Of a stretch of DNA of 29,770 nt, positions 15,028 to 22,737 are shown one piece after another; positions within the stretch are counted from its first letter, which is position 1, and the number at the start of each line of letters is the position of its first letter. The stretch comes from a virus: positions 1 through 29,770 of IMG/VR virus record IMGVR_UViG_3300023179_000373; one strand, given 5' to 3'. The notes beneath the pieces were generated by a model. That model was not told the DNA's origin and did not search any database. It saw nothing but the letters and a program-made list of their open reading frames with translations. A program made the translations under genes and the position numbers.

Positions 15028-15158
15028 GCAGGAGTCTTGGGCATCTTGGGTGCGGGCGGCAAAGTTTGACCGTTGAGTTTTTCACCGGCGGCTAGACGGT
15101 GTTTTTGTTTGACCAGCGCACCGGTCATGGGTACGGTGCCAGTTCCAGGCTTGTCCAT
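15024..15158 (-). CDS. Very small basic hypothetical protein (44 aa)
   Basis: This short gene has a strong SD (TAAGGAGCAACC) before its ATG at 15158 and sits tightly between the portal (9 bases upstream) and the 63-aa gene (GTGA overlap). It begins MDKPGTGTVPMTGALVKQKH and ends with a Pro/Lys-rich tail (LPPAPKMPKTPA). The good start signal and lack of any spare space argue that it is translated. No homology is recognised. Confidence 0.6.
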   Translation of the reverse strand: MDKPGTGTVPMTGALVKQKHRLAAGEKLNGQTLPPAPKMPKTPA

Positions 15159-15167
15159 GGTTGCTCC

Positions 15168-17639
15168 TTATTGGTTGGGGTTGGGGTTGATGCCTGTGCC
15201 TGTCGACACAGCAACTTTGTCTCCGCTGGCAATTTCTGCCGCCGCCAAATGCATAGCGGTTTGGTTGTCTGCGGTGTTCATGCGCTCGCGAACTTGCAAA
15301 TCTGCCGCTGTGCGCTGATCTTCTGCCATCTGACGCAGCTGCTCTTGCTGCAACTTCTCTTGGCGATCCTGCTGGCGGTCTGCCAGCTTCTGCTGTTCGA
15401 TCTGCGCTTGCTGCGCCAGCCGCGCCTGATCGCTTTGCGCGCGCTGTTGCAGCGCTTGACCTTGAACTTGTGCATTGATCTGCGCAATTTGCATCGAGTT
15501 GTCCGGCGGCATTGGCGGCTGCGGCTTGAACTGCTCTGCAGCCTGAGTCAATTGAGCCAACTCCTGAGCGAATTGAGGGCCGAGTTGTTGTTCGATTATC
15601 TGCTGAACCCGCATGATGATTTGTGCTTGTTGCTCTGCGTCGTCTTGAATGACATTTTGTTTTTGCGCTTGATCAACCGCTTCATGCGATTCGGTCAGGT
15701 AATAATTCAACAGATGGTCTCTGATGTGAGAAGCAATCGGCCACATGTAAGTTTTCTGAATCGCAGGATTCATGCCGAACATTGGCGACTTGAGGAATGC
15801 CATATGCACTTTCATGTGTGCGATGTGGTCTTGCTGCGGCAGCACATAAACAGGACGAGCCATGGAAGCCGCCACATTTTCGCTGACGGGATCCATGTTT
15901 TCTGATCCGGGAACCGGCTGCAGCAAATCTTTTTCTTCGATCTTCATCGTGCGCAAGAACATTTCCTCGACCTTGCGCTGGTCGTACATTCCTGGCAGCA
16001 ATGCGGCGCGTTGCATGATCGCTTGGATCTGCACGAAGCGTTGCGTCTCGCTGAAGATGTTCGGGTCGCTGACAGGGACAATGTCCATCGGGCCGTCGAA
16101 GTCAGACGGGTCGATTTCAATCCCGCCCTCTTGCGCTTCGATGTCTTCTGTGGTCAGATAAGCGCTATTGATCCGGTGCAGGATTTTGAACGTGCGCGCC
16201 ATCGAGTTGTGCAGCCGCCCGTGAATCGAGCTGAACACAACCATGCCCTGTTCAATGAGCGCCATCGTGGTGCCGACCGGCTGATTAGGATTCTGGTCGG
16301 ACAACTTCTCGAATGACGTTTGCACAACACCCTTGCCAGCATCAACAAGGAAACCAAGCAAAGAGAACAGAGTGGGCGAAGGGCCACCGAACGGCAGCGG
16401 CATCGCCAACTTGCGCACATCGTCCACCAATGCGCCACCTTCGAGTTCAACCACTTCGGTCGGCTGCACGTTGATGGTCTGACCGCCAGGACCACCCTTC
16501 AGCTTGAGCAGCGTGGGGATGTTCTGGATGTGAGCGCTATCCATCAGAGCACGTAGCGCTCCAGTTGCCGCACCACTCAGACCGCCGATGAGGTGAGTCA
16601 GGCCGATCGGATACGCGCCGCGCCAAGGGATGAATGGGAACTCAACGATCCAATCCAATTCCCTGCGCATGTCGTCTTCTGGTTCCCAGTTGCGATAAAG
16701 CGCAACAGCATTGCTGGTGGTCTTGTCGATGCTGATGATGTAAGGCTCGACGCCGTCGCCGAAGTCCAGATTGGTGTAAATCTCGAAGATGGTGCGCAGA
16801 CCGTCTTCATTGTATGTTGTTTCCTTGCGCCCTTCGATCTTGTCGTTGGCCTTGGACGCCTTGCTGAACTCGGGGTCCATCGGCGAGCTGAGGTCAACAT
16901 CGATATACATACCAGCCTTGACGCGACGCTGGTATTCCATCTTGGTGATGTATTGGACGTGCGTCTTGCGTTCAGCGGTGTAGAAGTTGGTTGCTGCGAA
17001 TGGCAAGTAAACATCGTCGATCGGCACAAATTCAGCGGTCGGGCGGTGGTATTGCGAATTCCACATTAACTTCAAATATTGACCGCCGCCCAACGGCAGC
17101 TGTGTGCTCAGCTGTTCGAGTTCAGCGCGGAACTCTGGCATCTGCTCTGTGAGCTGCCAGTTCATGAATTCCGTCTTGCGTTGTGCTTTTTCTTGCTTTT
17201 CTTTGTCAGTTTCGCCGTGAATCTTGGCTTTTACGGGGCCACCAGGAGGGAACACCTCCTTCATGAAGCGAGCGCTGAAGTCTACGCAAGCCTCGACCAG
17301 CATCGGATGCACGACCTTGTTCGCGCCAGAGAATTGCGCGCCGCCAGGAGCGTCATCACCCAGACCGGTGCGGCGCAGACCTTCTTCGTATTGCTTGTCG
17401 CGTTTCTCGCGTGCGTCTTTGTCCTTGCTGACTTTGTCCAGCAGGTCGGTGACGGCCTCTTCAAGCAGTTCTTGGTCTACATCGTCAACGATGTTGGCGA
17501 AATGCTCTTTGTTGATCTTTTCGTCGGCTTCGTTCTCGAAGCGAATGACCGCGCCGCCGTCTTCGGTGTCTTCTACCTCTGGCTGTTGATCTTCGAACTC
17601 GACGACTTCGCCTTCTTGGTCTTCATCCATTTCAGCCAT
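15168..17639 (-). CDS. Portal protein (823 aa)
   Basis: The protein forms the ring through which DNA enters and leaves the head. After an acidic N-terminus (1-75) comes a region typical of large short-tail portals: FSGANKVVHPMLVEACVDFS, ARFMKEVFPPGGPVKAKI, ELEQLSTQLPLGGGQYLKLM, PIDDVYLPFAATNFYTAERK. The central part holds LDWIVEFPFIPWRGAYPIGL and LIGGLSGAATGALRALMDSA. The last 150 residues (about 665-810) are a Gln/Ala-rich coiled coil (QQRAQSDQARLAQQAQIEQQ) like the C-terminal barrel helix of P22-type portals. Length (823) is above the P22 portal (725). The ATG follows GAGGAATACC and overlaps the upstream gene by 8 bases. Confidence 0.88.
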   Translation of the reverse strand: MAEMDEDQEGEVVEFEDQQPEVEDTEDGGAVIRFENEADEKINKEHFANIVDDVDQELLEEAVTDLLDKVSKDKDAREKRDKQYEEGLRRTGLGDDAPGGAQFSGANKVVHPMLVEACVDFSARFMKEVFPPGGPVKAKIHGETDKEKQEKAQRKTEFMNWQLTEQMPEFRAELEQLSTQLPLGGGQYLKLMWNSQYHRPTAEFVPIDDVYLPFAATNFYTAERKTHVQYITKMEYQRRVKAGMYIDVDLSSPMDPEFSKASKANDKIEGRKETTYNEDGLRTIFEIYTNLDFGDGVEPYIISIDKTTSNAVALYRNWEPEDDMRRELDWIVEFPFIPWRGAYPIGLTHLIGGLSGAATGALRALMDSAHIQNIPTLLKLKGGPGGQTINVQPTEVVELEGGALVDDVRKLAMPLPFGGPSPTLFSLLGFLVDAGKGVVQTSFEKLSDQNPNQPVGTTMALIEQGMVVFSSIHGRLHNSMARTFKILHRINSAYLTTEDIEAQEGGIEIDPSDFDGPMDIVPVSDPNIFSETQRFVQIQAIMQRAALLPGMYDQRKVEEMFLRTMKIEEKDLLQPVPGSENMDPVSENVAASMARPVYVLPQQDHIAHMKVHMAFLKSPMFGMNPAIQKTYMWPIASHIRDHLLNYYLTESHEAVDQAQKQNVIQDDAEQQAQIIMRVQQIIEQQLGPQFAQELAQLTQAAEQFKPQPPMPPDNSMQIAQINAQVQGQALQQRAQSDQARLAQQAQIEQQKLADRQQDRQEKLQQEQLRQMAEDQRTAADLQVRERMNTADNQTAMHLAAAEIASGDKVAVSTGTGINPNPNQ

Positions 17640-19266
17640 GGTATTCCTCGTAGAACTTGTTTACGACAGCATCAATTGCTGAAGGGTCGAATTCTGCCTG
17701 CACCGCGCCGCCTTCGGCCATCTTCACGGCTCCTCCAATATTGTATCCAGGAAGTCTCTGTCCTGGACCGCTGAGCAAATATTCACGAGCCTCGGGCGAG
17801 AAGTTCAGTTCGTAATATGCTGGGCCTAGCTGCGGGTCTACTTCCAGCGGCGTGACGGTCACACCTGGAACATTGCGCAGCTCGTCTAGGCCGTACTTCA
17901 TCACCTCTTTGTCGTATATGGGAGCAAAGTTCTCCGGCTTGCCCATACGGATGGCAGAGATGGTTCTAGCGGTAGGGTAGTAGACGTTCTCTGCCCCGCC
18001 GCGCAGCGCATTGTCGACGGCCGACTTGAACAATACGCCGTGAGCCTGCAGCATCGGCCCAGACTGTTTCACGCCCTTTTGGGCGTCGGACTGAAGCTCT
18101 TCGATCAGGAAGCTGTTGGGCTTCGACATCAAAATTCTGTCTTTGGAGATGCGGAAGCCGTCCGGCACAACGAACTCTCCTGGCTCCGCGAATTTTGTGC
18201 CGCGGATGTGACCTAGCAACCCGCCTTTGGTGTCTGAGAAGTTGGGGTAGTGCCTGTATGTAGTTCCAGCCAGCTCTGGATGGGTCACGCCAAGCTCTAC
18301 ATAGCCTGCTTCGTTGTCTGCGATGCTCTTGACCAAGCGCTGAACATCTGACCACCGGTAAGGGCTTACTTCTTCGCCCCAGTGATCTCCATACTCAACC
18401 AGCTGCTCTGCGGTGCGGTCGATCGCGGTGACGAACTCGTCCTGAACCAGACCCATGAATGAATCTTGATTCTCAAGCATGCCATTGCGATCGAGCGCTT
18501 CACGCAACTGCGGCGGCAGCTCTTCAGGCCCAATGTTGCCTGCGTGGAAGTTTTCCAGATCACGCACGAAGTTCTGGTATTCACCTTCCGGCGGGTTTCG
18601 AACGCCTAGCCGATCCATGACACTCTCGAACACCATGAATGGATCTTGGTAAACCAAATCTTCGGCTTCGTCCCAGAACGCCTCTCTTGAAATGCCGCCT
18701 GCGCCCTTCAAGTCTACAACATTCAACGCAGAGGCAGGAACACGACCTTCGAAATCGGTCTTGCTCATCTTTGTGCCGGTGGGCACATCCGAATAGCGTT
18801 CGACAAGACGCTCGAAACCTTCAGAGGTCATTCCGGGATTTTTGCGCACCTGCGCCAGCAAATTTTGAACTGGCTGGACATCTGGTCCGCGCAACTTTTC
18901 AGCGCTGGTCGAAGGTCTGAGATTCACGTTGCCGCGCGGTTTCACGACATTCATCGGCGCGGCTGGAGCCAGCAAATTAGATAGCGGCCCTGCGCCCTCC
19001 ATCATGGCGCGATCAATCTCTTTGGCAACAGCCTTTACCCCGCGACCCGCTAGTCTCGCCAAAGGACCAGCAGCCGGAAGACCAAGTAGCGCCGCCTCGA
19101 TAGCGGCTTGCGTTTTCGCCTCTTCGGTCTTACCGCGAAGTGCCATCCCTGTGGGGTACCCGAACGGAATACCGGCTGACCCGGCAACGTCCGCGAACAT
19201 CGCCTGTACTTCTTGCGGGTCTACGTATTTATCCTTGGCTCTAGCTAGCTGTGCAAGTGTCGGCAT
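17632..19266 (-). CDS. Polyvalent-protein-like virion-module protein (544 aa)
   Basis: I cannot assign a firm function. The C-terminal half has YRHYPNFSDTKGGLLGHIRG, then FLIEELQSDAQKGVK, and then FKSAVDNALRGGAENVYYPT followed by AIRMGKPENFAPIYDKEVMK. The order IEExQSD, a KR-helix with GGxxxVxxPTxxT, and xIYDKxxxK matches a domain I know from large polyvalent phage and plasmid proteins, in which FIEEIQSDxHQ precedes a YDKxxPKxL segment. The N-terminal half includes ALLGLPAAGPLARLAGRG (a possible amphipathic helix) and Pro-rich linkers. The tail has GGAVKMAEGGAVQ. The position between terminase and portal suggests a virion or injected protein. The ATG follows GGTAAGGAT. Confidence 0.6.
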   Translation of the reverse strand: MPTLAQLARAKDKYVDPQEVQAMFADVAGSAGIPFGYPTGMALRGKTEEAKTQAAIEAALLGLPAAGPLARLAGRGVKAVAKEIDRAMMEGAGPLSNLLAPAAPMNVVKPRGNVNLRPSTSAEKLRGPDVQPVQNLLAQVRKNPGMTSEGFERLVERYSDVPTGTKMSKTDFEGRVPASALNVVDLKGAGGISREAFWDEAEDLVYQDPFMVFESVMDRLGVRNPPEGEYQNFVRDLENFHAGNIGPEELPPQLREALDRNGMLENQDSFMGLVQDEFVTAIDRTAEQLVEYGDHWGEEVSPYRWSDVQRLVKSIADNEAGYVELGVTHPELAGTTYRHYPNFSDTKGGLLGHIRGTKFAEPGEFVVPDGFRISKDRILMSKPNSFLIEELQSDAQKGVKQSGPMLQAHGVLFKSAVDNALRGGAENVYYPTARTISAIRMGKPENFAPIYDKEVMKYGLDELRNVPGVTVTPLEVDPQLGPAYYELNFSPEAREYLLSGPGQRLPGYNIGGAVKMAEGGAVQAEFDPSAIDAVVNKFYEEYHG

Positions 19267-19270
19267 ATCC

Positions 19271-19522
19271 TTACCACTTTACCTTGTTGGCCCAATAGGC
19301 CGCGCTGGACGGCCCCTTGGCGATGTTCTTGGCGTGACGCGCCTTGAACGACTTGTTGCGGGCGCTGACCTCGGGTGAACCCTTCACGCCTTGCTGGCCG
19401 AAGTGAATCACCTTCTCTTTGCCGTCGAAACACGCCTTCACCACGTGGGAGTGTTTCGGGTCGCTGGGCGTGCTGCGCGGCTTGTTGCACGCCATCTTGC
19501 TCTTGTCAACGGTCTTCGCCAT
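19271..19522 (-). CDS. Small conserved basic phage protein (83 aa)
   Basis: The ATG at 19522 follows GGGAGATGAATT. The protein has a conserved-looking start (MACNKPRSTPSDPKHSHVVK at residues 10-29) and end (SFKARHAKNIAKGPSSAAYW, then ANKVKW), a pattern seen in small proteins next to portal and terminase genes in many phages. It is strongly basic and contains two Cys (C12, C31) and several His but no clear zinc motif. It may bind DNA or help packaging; the role is unknown. Confidence 0.7.
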   Translation of the reverse strand: MAKTVDKSKMACNKPRSTPSDPKHSHVVKACFDGKEKVIHFGQQGVKGSPEVSARNKSFKARHAKNIAKGPSSAAYWANKVKW

Positions 19523-19525
19523 AAT

Positions 19526-19705
19526 TCATCTCCCGCGGCCCGAGGCTTTGCGAGCCGCGCGCATGTTGTCGACTAGGTTGGGGTAGGGTCGGCCAGCGGA
19601 CTTCGCCATGGCCTTGGCGCTGGACTTCTGCTTGGTGCTCAGCGGCTTCGGCTCGCCGAGTGACTTGGGCCGCGCCTTGTCCCAGATTGGCTTGTTAGAC
19701 GGCAT
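19526..19705 (-). CDS. Very small basic protein after large terminase (59 aa)
   Basis: The ATG at 19705 lies 11 bases inside the 3' end of the terminase gene, and the TGA at 19526 is followed by the next start after only three bases. The product (MPSNKPIWDKARPKSLGEPK, then a Lys/Ser/Ala-rich middle and YPNLVDNMRAARKASG) is very basic. Spacing and coupling support translation. It has no recognised family and could be a DNA-binding packaging accessory. Confidence 0.6.
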   Translation of the reverse strand: MPSNKPIWDKARPKSLGEPKPLSTKQKSSAKAMAKSAGRPYPNLVDNMRAARKASGRGR

Positions 19706-21266
19706 ATGGGTTCACTCTTTCCCGCTTCTGCGGCTTCGGTTCGTCTGGGTCCTTTGCGCGGGGCAACTCGAACCAGCCGTCGTTCTTCAAGTAGATGATT
19801 GCTTGCGTGAAAGTGTCCACGTAATCGTCATGTTCGGCAACAGGAAACTTGGTCAATTGCTTCATGAATGCGCTGGCCCACGACACTGGGTGGCCGTGAT
19901 TTTTGCCGCTCTCGGGTACCCAAACCACCTCTAGCTCCAGCGTGGGCGCGGCCTGGTGTGCTCGGCTCACCTTGTCGGCGTTCCCTGGATTGTACCCGAT
20001 GGCGGGGACACGCGCCAGCCGCAGGTCTTGCAGCAGGGACTGACCGCTGGCCTTGGCCTCCACCAGCACACGGTCGGGTCGGCGCGCGCGGACGAACGGC
20101 ATGTGCTTGGTCGGGCCGCCGTACTCGGTCTGCCAACCCTTGATCGCCTTTTCGCGCAGCTCGGGGTAGCTGAGGTGATCGTCCCACGCGTCGATGAGCA
20201 TCACCTGCCGCTGGCCCTCGTGCGTGAACACAGCCCAGACGGTGCAGGCGGTCGGGTCGCCACTCGACTTCTCAGTGAACGCGCAGTCGTAGCTCTGCAG
20301 AACATACTCGAACTGCGGCAGCCCTTTGTCGTGCGGCCAGAGCTGAATGTGCTTGGTCTTCAGGATGCCGCCCTGTGCGGGTTGCGGGTCTTGCTGCAGC
20401 TGGCCCGCGGTGCCGTACACGCCCAGCAGCTGTTTCAGCTCGGTGATTTCGCGCGGCCCGAAGCGTTCGGGGCAGATGAGCTCGCCGACCTTGGTGCGCG
20501 GGTCGTACGTCCCCAGTGTCGTCTTGCGCCGCTTGCCATCCCACTCAGCGGGGATCATCAGGTGTTCCCAGCCGCCGATGTCGTCGATGATGTGTCCGCT
20601 GATGTCGCGCTCGTGAAGCCGCTGCATGATGGTGATCATGGCGTCACGCTTGGGATCATTGAGTCGGGTCGACCAGACGACATCGAACCACTCCAACGCG
20701 GTCTCGCGCATTGTGTCAGATTGCGCCTCTTGGGCGCTATGTGGGTCGTCTAGGATAAGCCTTGAGCCGCCCTCACCGGTGGCCGTACCGCCAACGCTAG
20801 TGGCCAGCCGGTACCCTGTCTTGTCGTTCTCGAATCGTTGCTTGGCGTTCTGGTCACCGGCGAGCGTGAACATGTGTCCCCAGCGCTCTTGGTACCATGG
20901 CGACTGCACGAGCCGCCGAGCCTTCAGGTTGTCGCGGATGCTGAGGTTGCCGCTGTATGATGCGCACAGGTACTTCTGCTCAGGCTGGGCCAGCCACTCC
21001 CACATTGGGAACATCACCGAGACGATGGTCGATTTCGAGTGTCGTGGCGGGATGTTGATGAGCAGCTTGCGCAGTTCACCGGCGCTGATGGCCTCCAAGT
21101 GTTCGCAGATCGCCTCGATGTGCCAGCTGGCAATGAACTGTATTCCTGGCTCGACGATCGGCCATGCTTGGCGAACGAATTCATACAGTGATCCGCTTGC
21201 CGCTCGCCTGTCTTGTTCACGCTTGATCGCCGCGCGCAGAACGTCCGGCGACACCGGCGCATTCAT
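19695..21266 (-). CDS. terL: Terminase large subunit (523 aa)
   Basis: This is the DNA-packaging motor and headful/cos nuclease. The ATPase half has a Walker-A-like PPRHSKST at residues 73-80 and a Walker-B-like RLILDDPH at 169-176, followed by the coupling segment DAMITIMQRLHERDISGHII. The nuclease half has an RNase-H-like core with acidic residues in YVLQSYDCAFTEKSSGDP (D327), RVLVEAKASGQSLLQDL (E403) and EHDDYVDTFTQAI (D481/D484). Length is normal for the family. The ATG shares a base with the small-terminase stop (TGATG). It is the second gene of the late operon. Confidence 0.93.
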   Translation of the reverse strand: MNAPVSPDVLRAAIKREQDRRAASGSLYEFVRQAWPIVEPGIQFIASWHIEAICEHLEAISAGELRKLLINIPPRHSKSTIVSVMFPMWEWLAQPEQKYLCASYSGNLSIRDNLKARRLVQSPWYQERWGHMFTLAGDQNAKQRFENDKTGYRLATSVGGTATGEGGSRLILDDPHSAQEAQSDTMRETALEWFDVVWSTRLNDPKRDAMITIMQRLHERDISGHIIDDIGGWEHLMIPAEWDGKRRKTTLGTYDPRTKVGELICPERFGPREITELKQLLGVYGTAGQLQQDPQPAQGGILKTKHIQLWPHDKGLPQFEYVLQSYDCAFTEKSSGDPTACTVWAVFTHEGQRQVMLIDAWDDHLSYPELREKAIKGWQTEYGGPTKHMPFVRARRPDRVLVEAKASGQSLLQDLRLARVPAIGYNPGNADKVSRAHQAAPTLELEVVWVPESGKNHGHPVSWASAFMKQLTKFPVAEHDDYVDTFTQAIIYLKNDGWFELPRAKDPDEPKPQKRERVNPYAV

Positions 21267-21682
21267 CAGCCGCTGGCCTTGCCTAGCAGGTTCGCGACCT
21301 GAGCCAGCTCAATGTCGCTCAACCCCTTCAGGTCGAGCGCCGCAACACTGATGGGGCCGCCGCCAGCGCCGGTCATCTCGGTGCGCGCCAGCTTCGGCAC
21401 GTGGTATTCGACGACACCCTGAAACAAGTTGAATGCCTTTTCCGGATTCGGCGGAACAACCCACAGCGGGTTGCCATCGCCGTCGCGCATTTGGTTCCCC
21501 TGAATGTCGTTGCGTGGGACGCCAGCCGCGACCGCATCAAGCCATTCCTGAAGCCGCTCTGCGTTGTTGTCGACGAACGACGCAATCGCTTGTCGCGCCT
21601 CGCGTGTCGCTTTGTTCGGCACTCCAGGTGGCCGACCGCCGTCCCCAGGCTTGCGTCCAGGCCGCGCTCGGTTTTGCTCCAT
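21266..21682 (-). CDS. terS: Probable terminase small subunit (138 aa)
   Basis: The gene lies directly upstream of and overlaps terL. The basic, Gly/Pro-rich N-terminus (ARPGRKPGDGGRPPGVPNKA, then TREARQAIASFVDNNAERLQ) resembles DUF5681-type and small-terminase N-termini (GRPxGxxNKxTxEAR), a putative DNA-recognition segment, and is followed by helical regions. ATG at 21682 is chosen with GGAGAG seven bases upstream; a TTG two codons earlier is less likely. It is the first gene of the leftward arm, so its promoter should lie in 21683-22117. The assignment rests on position plus this N-terminus. Confidence 0.7.
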   Translation of the reverse strand: MEQNRARPGRKPGDGGRPPGVPNKATREARQAIASFVDNNAERLQEWLDAVAAGVPRNDIQGNQMRDGDGNPLWVVPPNPEKAFNLFQGVVEYHVPKLARTEMTGAGGGPISVAALDLKGLSDIELAQVANLLGKASG

Positions 21683-21758
21683 TTTCAAGCTCTCCGGTTT
21701 TGTTGAATTGCCGCGCTCTGATTATCGCCGCAGTCTCTGCTCAAAGGCAATCGCTGAT

Positions 21759-21936
21759 CCCGAGATCCGAGATGCCCAAGATTTCCTATTGTTTTATTAT
21801 TTTAAATGTTTATTAATTTAATTATGTAATTTTCCAACAATTACTATCTTGGGTTTCTTGGGACTATGCTTCAATCTCGGGATCGGAATCCCAAGATGCC
21901 CGAGACGACCCCAAACCGTAATTCCGTGCCCGAGAT
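21759..21936. repeat. Array of CCC(G/A)AGAT octamers, direct and inverted
   Basis: On the plus strand: CCCGAGAT 21759-21766, CCGAGAT 21767-21773 (one base short), CCCAAGAT 21775-21782, CCCAAGAT 21890-21897, CCCGAGAC 21899-21906, CCCGAGAT 21929-21936. On the minus strand, seen as ATCTTGGG 21846-21853, TTCTTGGG 21855-21862 and ATCTCGGG 21874-21881. Neighbouring units are often 8-9 bases apart (full unit CCCRAGATG). The clustering and orientation suggest operators for a phage regulator, or replication-initiator sites. Confidence 0.75.
21781..21847. other. AT-rich island
   Basis: About 67 bases, almost all A and T (roughly nine G or C), in an otherwise GC-rich window. The octamer CCCAAGAT at 21775-21782 overlaps its left edge and the inverse ATCTTGGG at 21846-21853 its right edge. 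Such a block could be a DNA-unwinding element, a promoter core, or both. Confidence 0.6.
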
Positions 21937-22063
21937 AATCCCGCGGCGATCATCCATCGCCCCTAACTACTAAGCAGCCAACCCTAGTTGAGAGTCATAC
22001 CACGTCATCCCGTTGAAGAAAGTTGTTGCCTTATGCTTCAAGGTCAGGCAGAGTTCGTCTGCA

Positions 22064-22080
22064 GGTCGACCACGCGTGGT
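22064..22080. promoter_or_regulatory. Overlapping palindromes before the first early gene
   Basis: GGTCGACC (22064-22071) overlaps the 12-base perfect palindrome ACCACGCGTGGT (22069-22080), 38 bases upstream of the first rightward start codon. Perfect palindromes here are candidate sites for a dimeric regulator. No function is shown. Confidence 0.4.
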
Positions 22081-22097
22081 TGCCCAGCCCAACTCAG

Positions 22098-22111
22098 AAC
22101 TTAGACAGGAG
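22098..22111 (+). promoter_or_regulatory. Leader/SD element, degenerate copy 1
   Basis: AACTTAGACAGGAG, 20 bases before the ATG at 22118, is a degenerate copy of the AAYTYAGAAAGGAA leader found before five other right-arm genes. It is preceded by a second half-copy, AACTCAGA (22091-22098). It includes the SD for the gene at 22118. Confidence 0.6.
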
Positions 22112-22117
22112 AACGAA

Positions 22118-22579
22118 ATGCCCCGTGCAGCCCGCCAACCCAGAACCGCCGCCTTCACCGAACTGCAAGCTGCGGCCAACTCAGTGAACGAGAACAAAGA
22201 TTGCGCAGTGAAGGCAGTCGCCATCGCCTGCAACGCCGACTACCACACCGTGCGCGACATGATGAACCAGATGGGTCGCAAGACTGGCAAAGGCACCGAA
22301 TGGTCAATCATCAACGACACCATCGACCGTCTGGGCTACGACAAGGTGAAGGTCGACCCAGCGACCATCATCGCCAAGTACCCCAAGGGCCACCGCGACG
22401 TGCTGAAGAGCGTGACCACCCATCACCCCGACCGCTTCCGCGATGTGTGGGCCGATGGCAAGACCTACCTCATGTACACCCGCGGCCACGTGCTCACCAT
22501 CGTCAACGGTGTCAACCACGACTGGACGCGCGGCACCGCCCACCGCTGCTACTGGCTGTGGGAGATCGTGCAACGCTAA
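22118..22579 (+). CDS. Papain-like cysteine-protease-fold protein (153 aa)
   Basis: ATG at 22118 has AGGAG upstream and is preferred to the in-frame ATG at 22013, which lies in the control region. The sequence has a likely catalytic Cys in ENKDCAVKAVAIA (C29), a later GHVLTIVNGVNHDWT with His124, and an HD pair at 134-135. This is the order Cys...His...Asp/Asn of small papain-like or C39/NlpC-type proteins, in which DCAVRA is followed by RGHAxAxxDGxxHDW. Such proteins occur widely in phages and their targets are mostly unknown. As the first early gene it may act on a host protein, but this is inference. The C-terminal HRCYWLWEI is also typical. Confidence 0.7.
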   Translation: MPRAARQPRTAAFTELQAAANSVNENKDCAVKAVAIACNADYHTVRDMMNQMGRKTGKGTEWSIINDTIDRLGYDKVKVDPATIIAKYPKGHRDVLKSVTTHHPDRFRDVWADGKTYLMYTRGHVLTIVNGVNHDWTRGTAHRCYWLWEIVQR

Positions 22580-22700
22580 GCCTAACAGCAGCCGCCGGTG
22601 GTTGCCGGTAAGCCGTTGTACCGTAACAGAAATCTCAATAAGTCCAAAAATAATTGCGAAACTTGTTGCCGTCACCGCAGTTTCAGGCATACTTCGTATC

Positions 22701-22721
22701 ACGGTGATCAAACGACACCGT
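22701..22721 (+). promoter_or_regulatory. Inverted repeat upstream of the leader of the gene at 22745
   Basis: ACGGTG (22701-22706) and CACCGT (22716-22721) are exactly complementary with a 9-base loop. The repeat abuts the leader AACTCAGAAAGGAA (22724-22737). It could be an operator or an RNA hairpin that controls the start. A similar arrangement occurs at 26303-26319. Confidence 0.45.
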
Positions 22722-22723
22722 CT

Positions 22724-22737
22724 AACTCAGAAAGGAA
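22724..22737 (+). promoter_or_regulatory. Leader/SD element, copy 2
   Basis: AACTCAGAAAGGAA, 21 bases before the ATG at 22745; it contains the SD (AAAGGA). It is one of five close copies of AAYTYAGAAAGGAA in the rightward arm. Confidence 0.75.

Larger units (their letters stand above)
21683..22117. promoter_or_regulatory. Divergent control region between late and early arms
   Basis: This is the only stretch above 300 bases without a gene. It separates the leftward virion arm from the rightward replication arm and so should hold promoters for both. It contains nine CCC(G/A)AGAT-type octamers (see the separate entry), a very AT-rich core at 21781-21847, and palindromes near 22064-22080. Candidate sigma-70 boxes can be drawn in the AT-rich core on both strands (for example TTGTTT, 16 bases, TATTAA on the plus strand), but AT-rich DNA gives such matches easily, so I do not claim specific promoters. 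The 87-codon minus-strand open frame here has no SD and is not supported. Confidence 0.65.

Noticed and set aside
15099-15905. Plus-strand Leu-rich 268-aa frame that looks membrane-like
   Set aside because: It is antisense to the Gln/Ala-rich end of the portal; Gln codons read backwards give Leu. No SD.
19956-20753. Plus-strand 265-aa frame in the terminase region
   Set aside because: Antisense to the terminase gene with its catalytic motifs; no SD and no recognisable domain.
22059-22071. CTGCAGGTCGAC, identical to part of a common cloning-vector polylinker
   Set aside because: The flanking bases are not polylinker, the word is only 12 bases and contains overlapping palindromes; chance or a natural operator is more likely than contamination.
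21970-22233. 87-aa minus-strand frame in the control region
   Set aside because: It overlaps the 5' end of the rightward gene, has no SD and would start inside that coding sequence.
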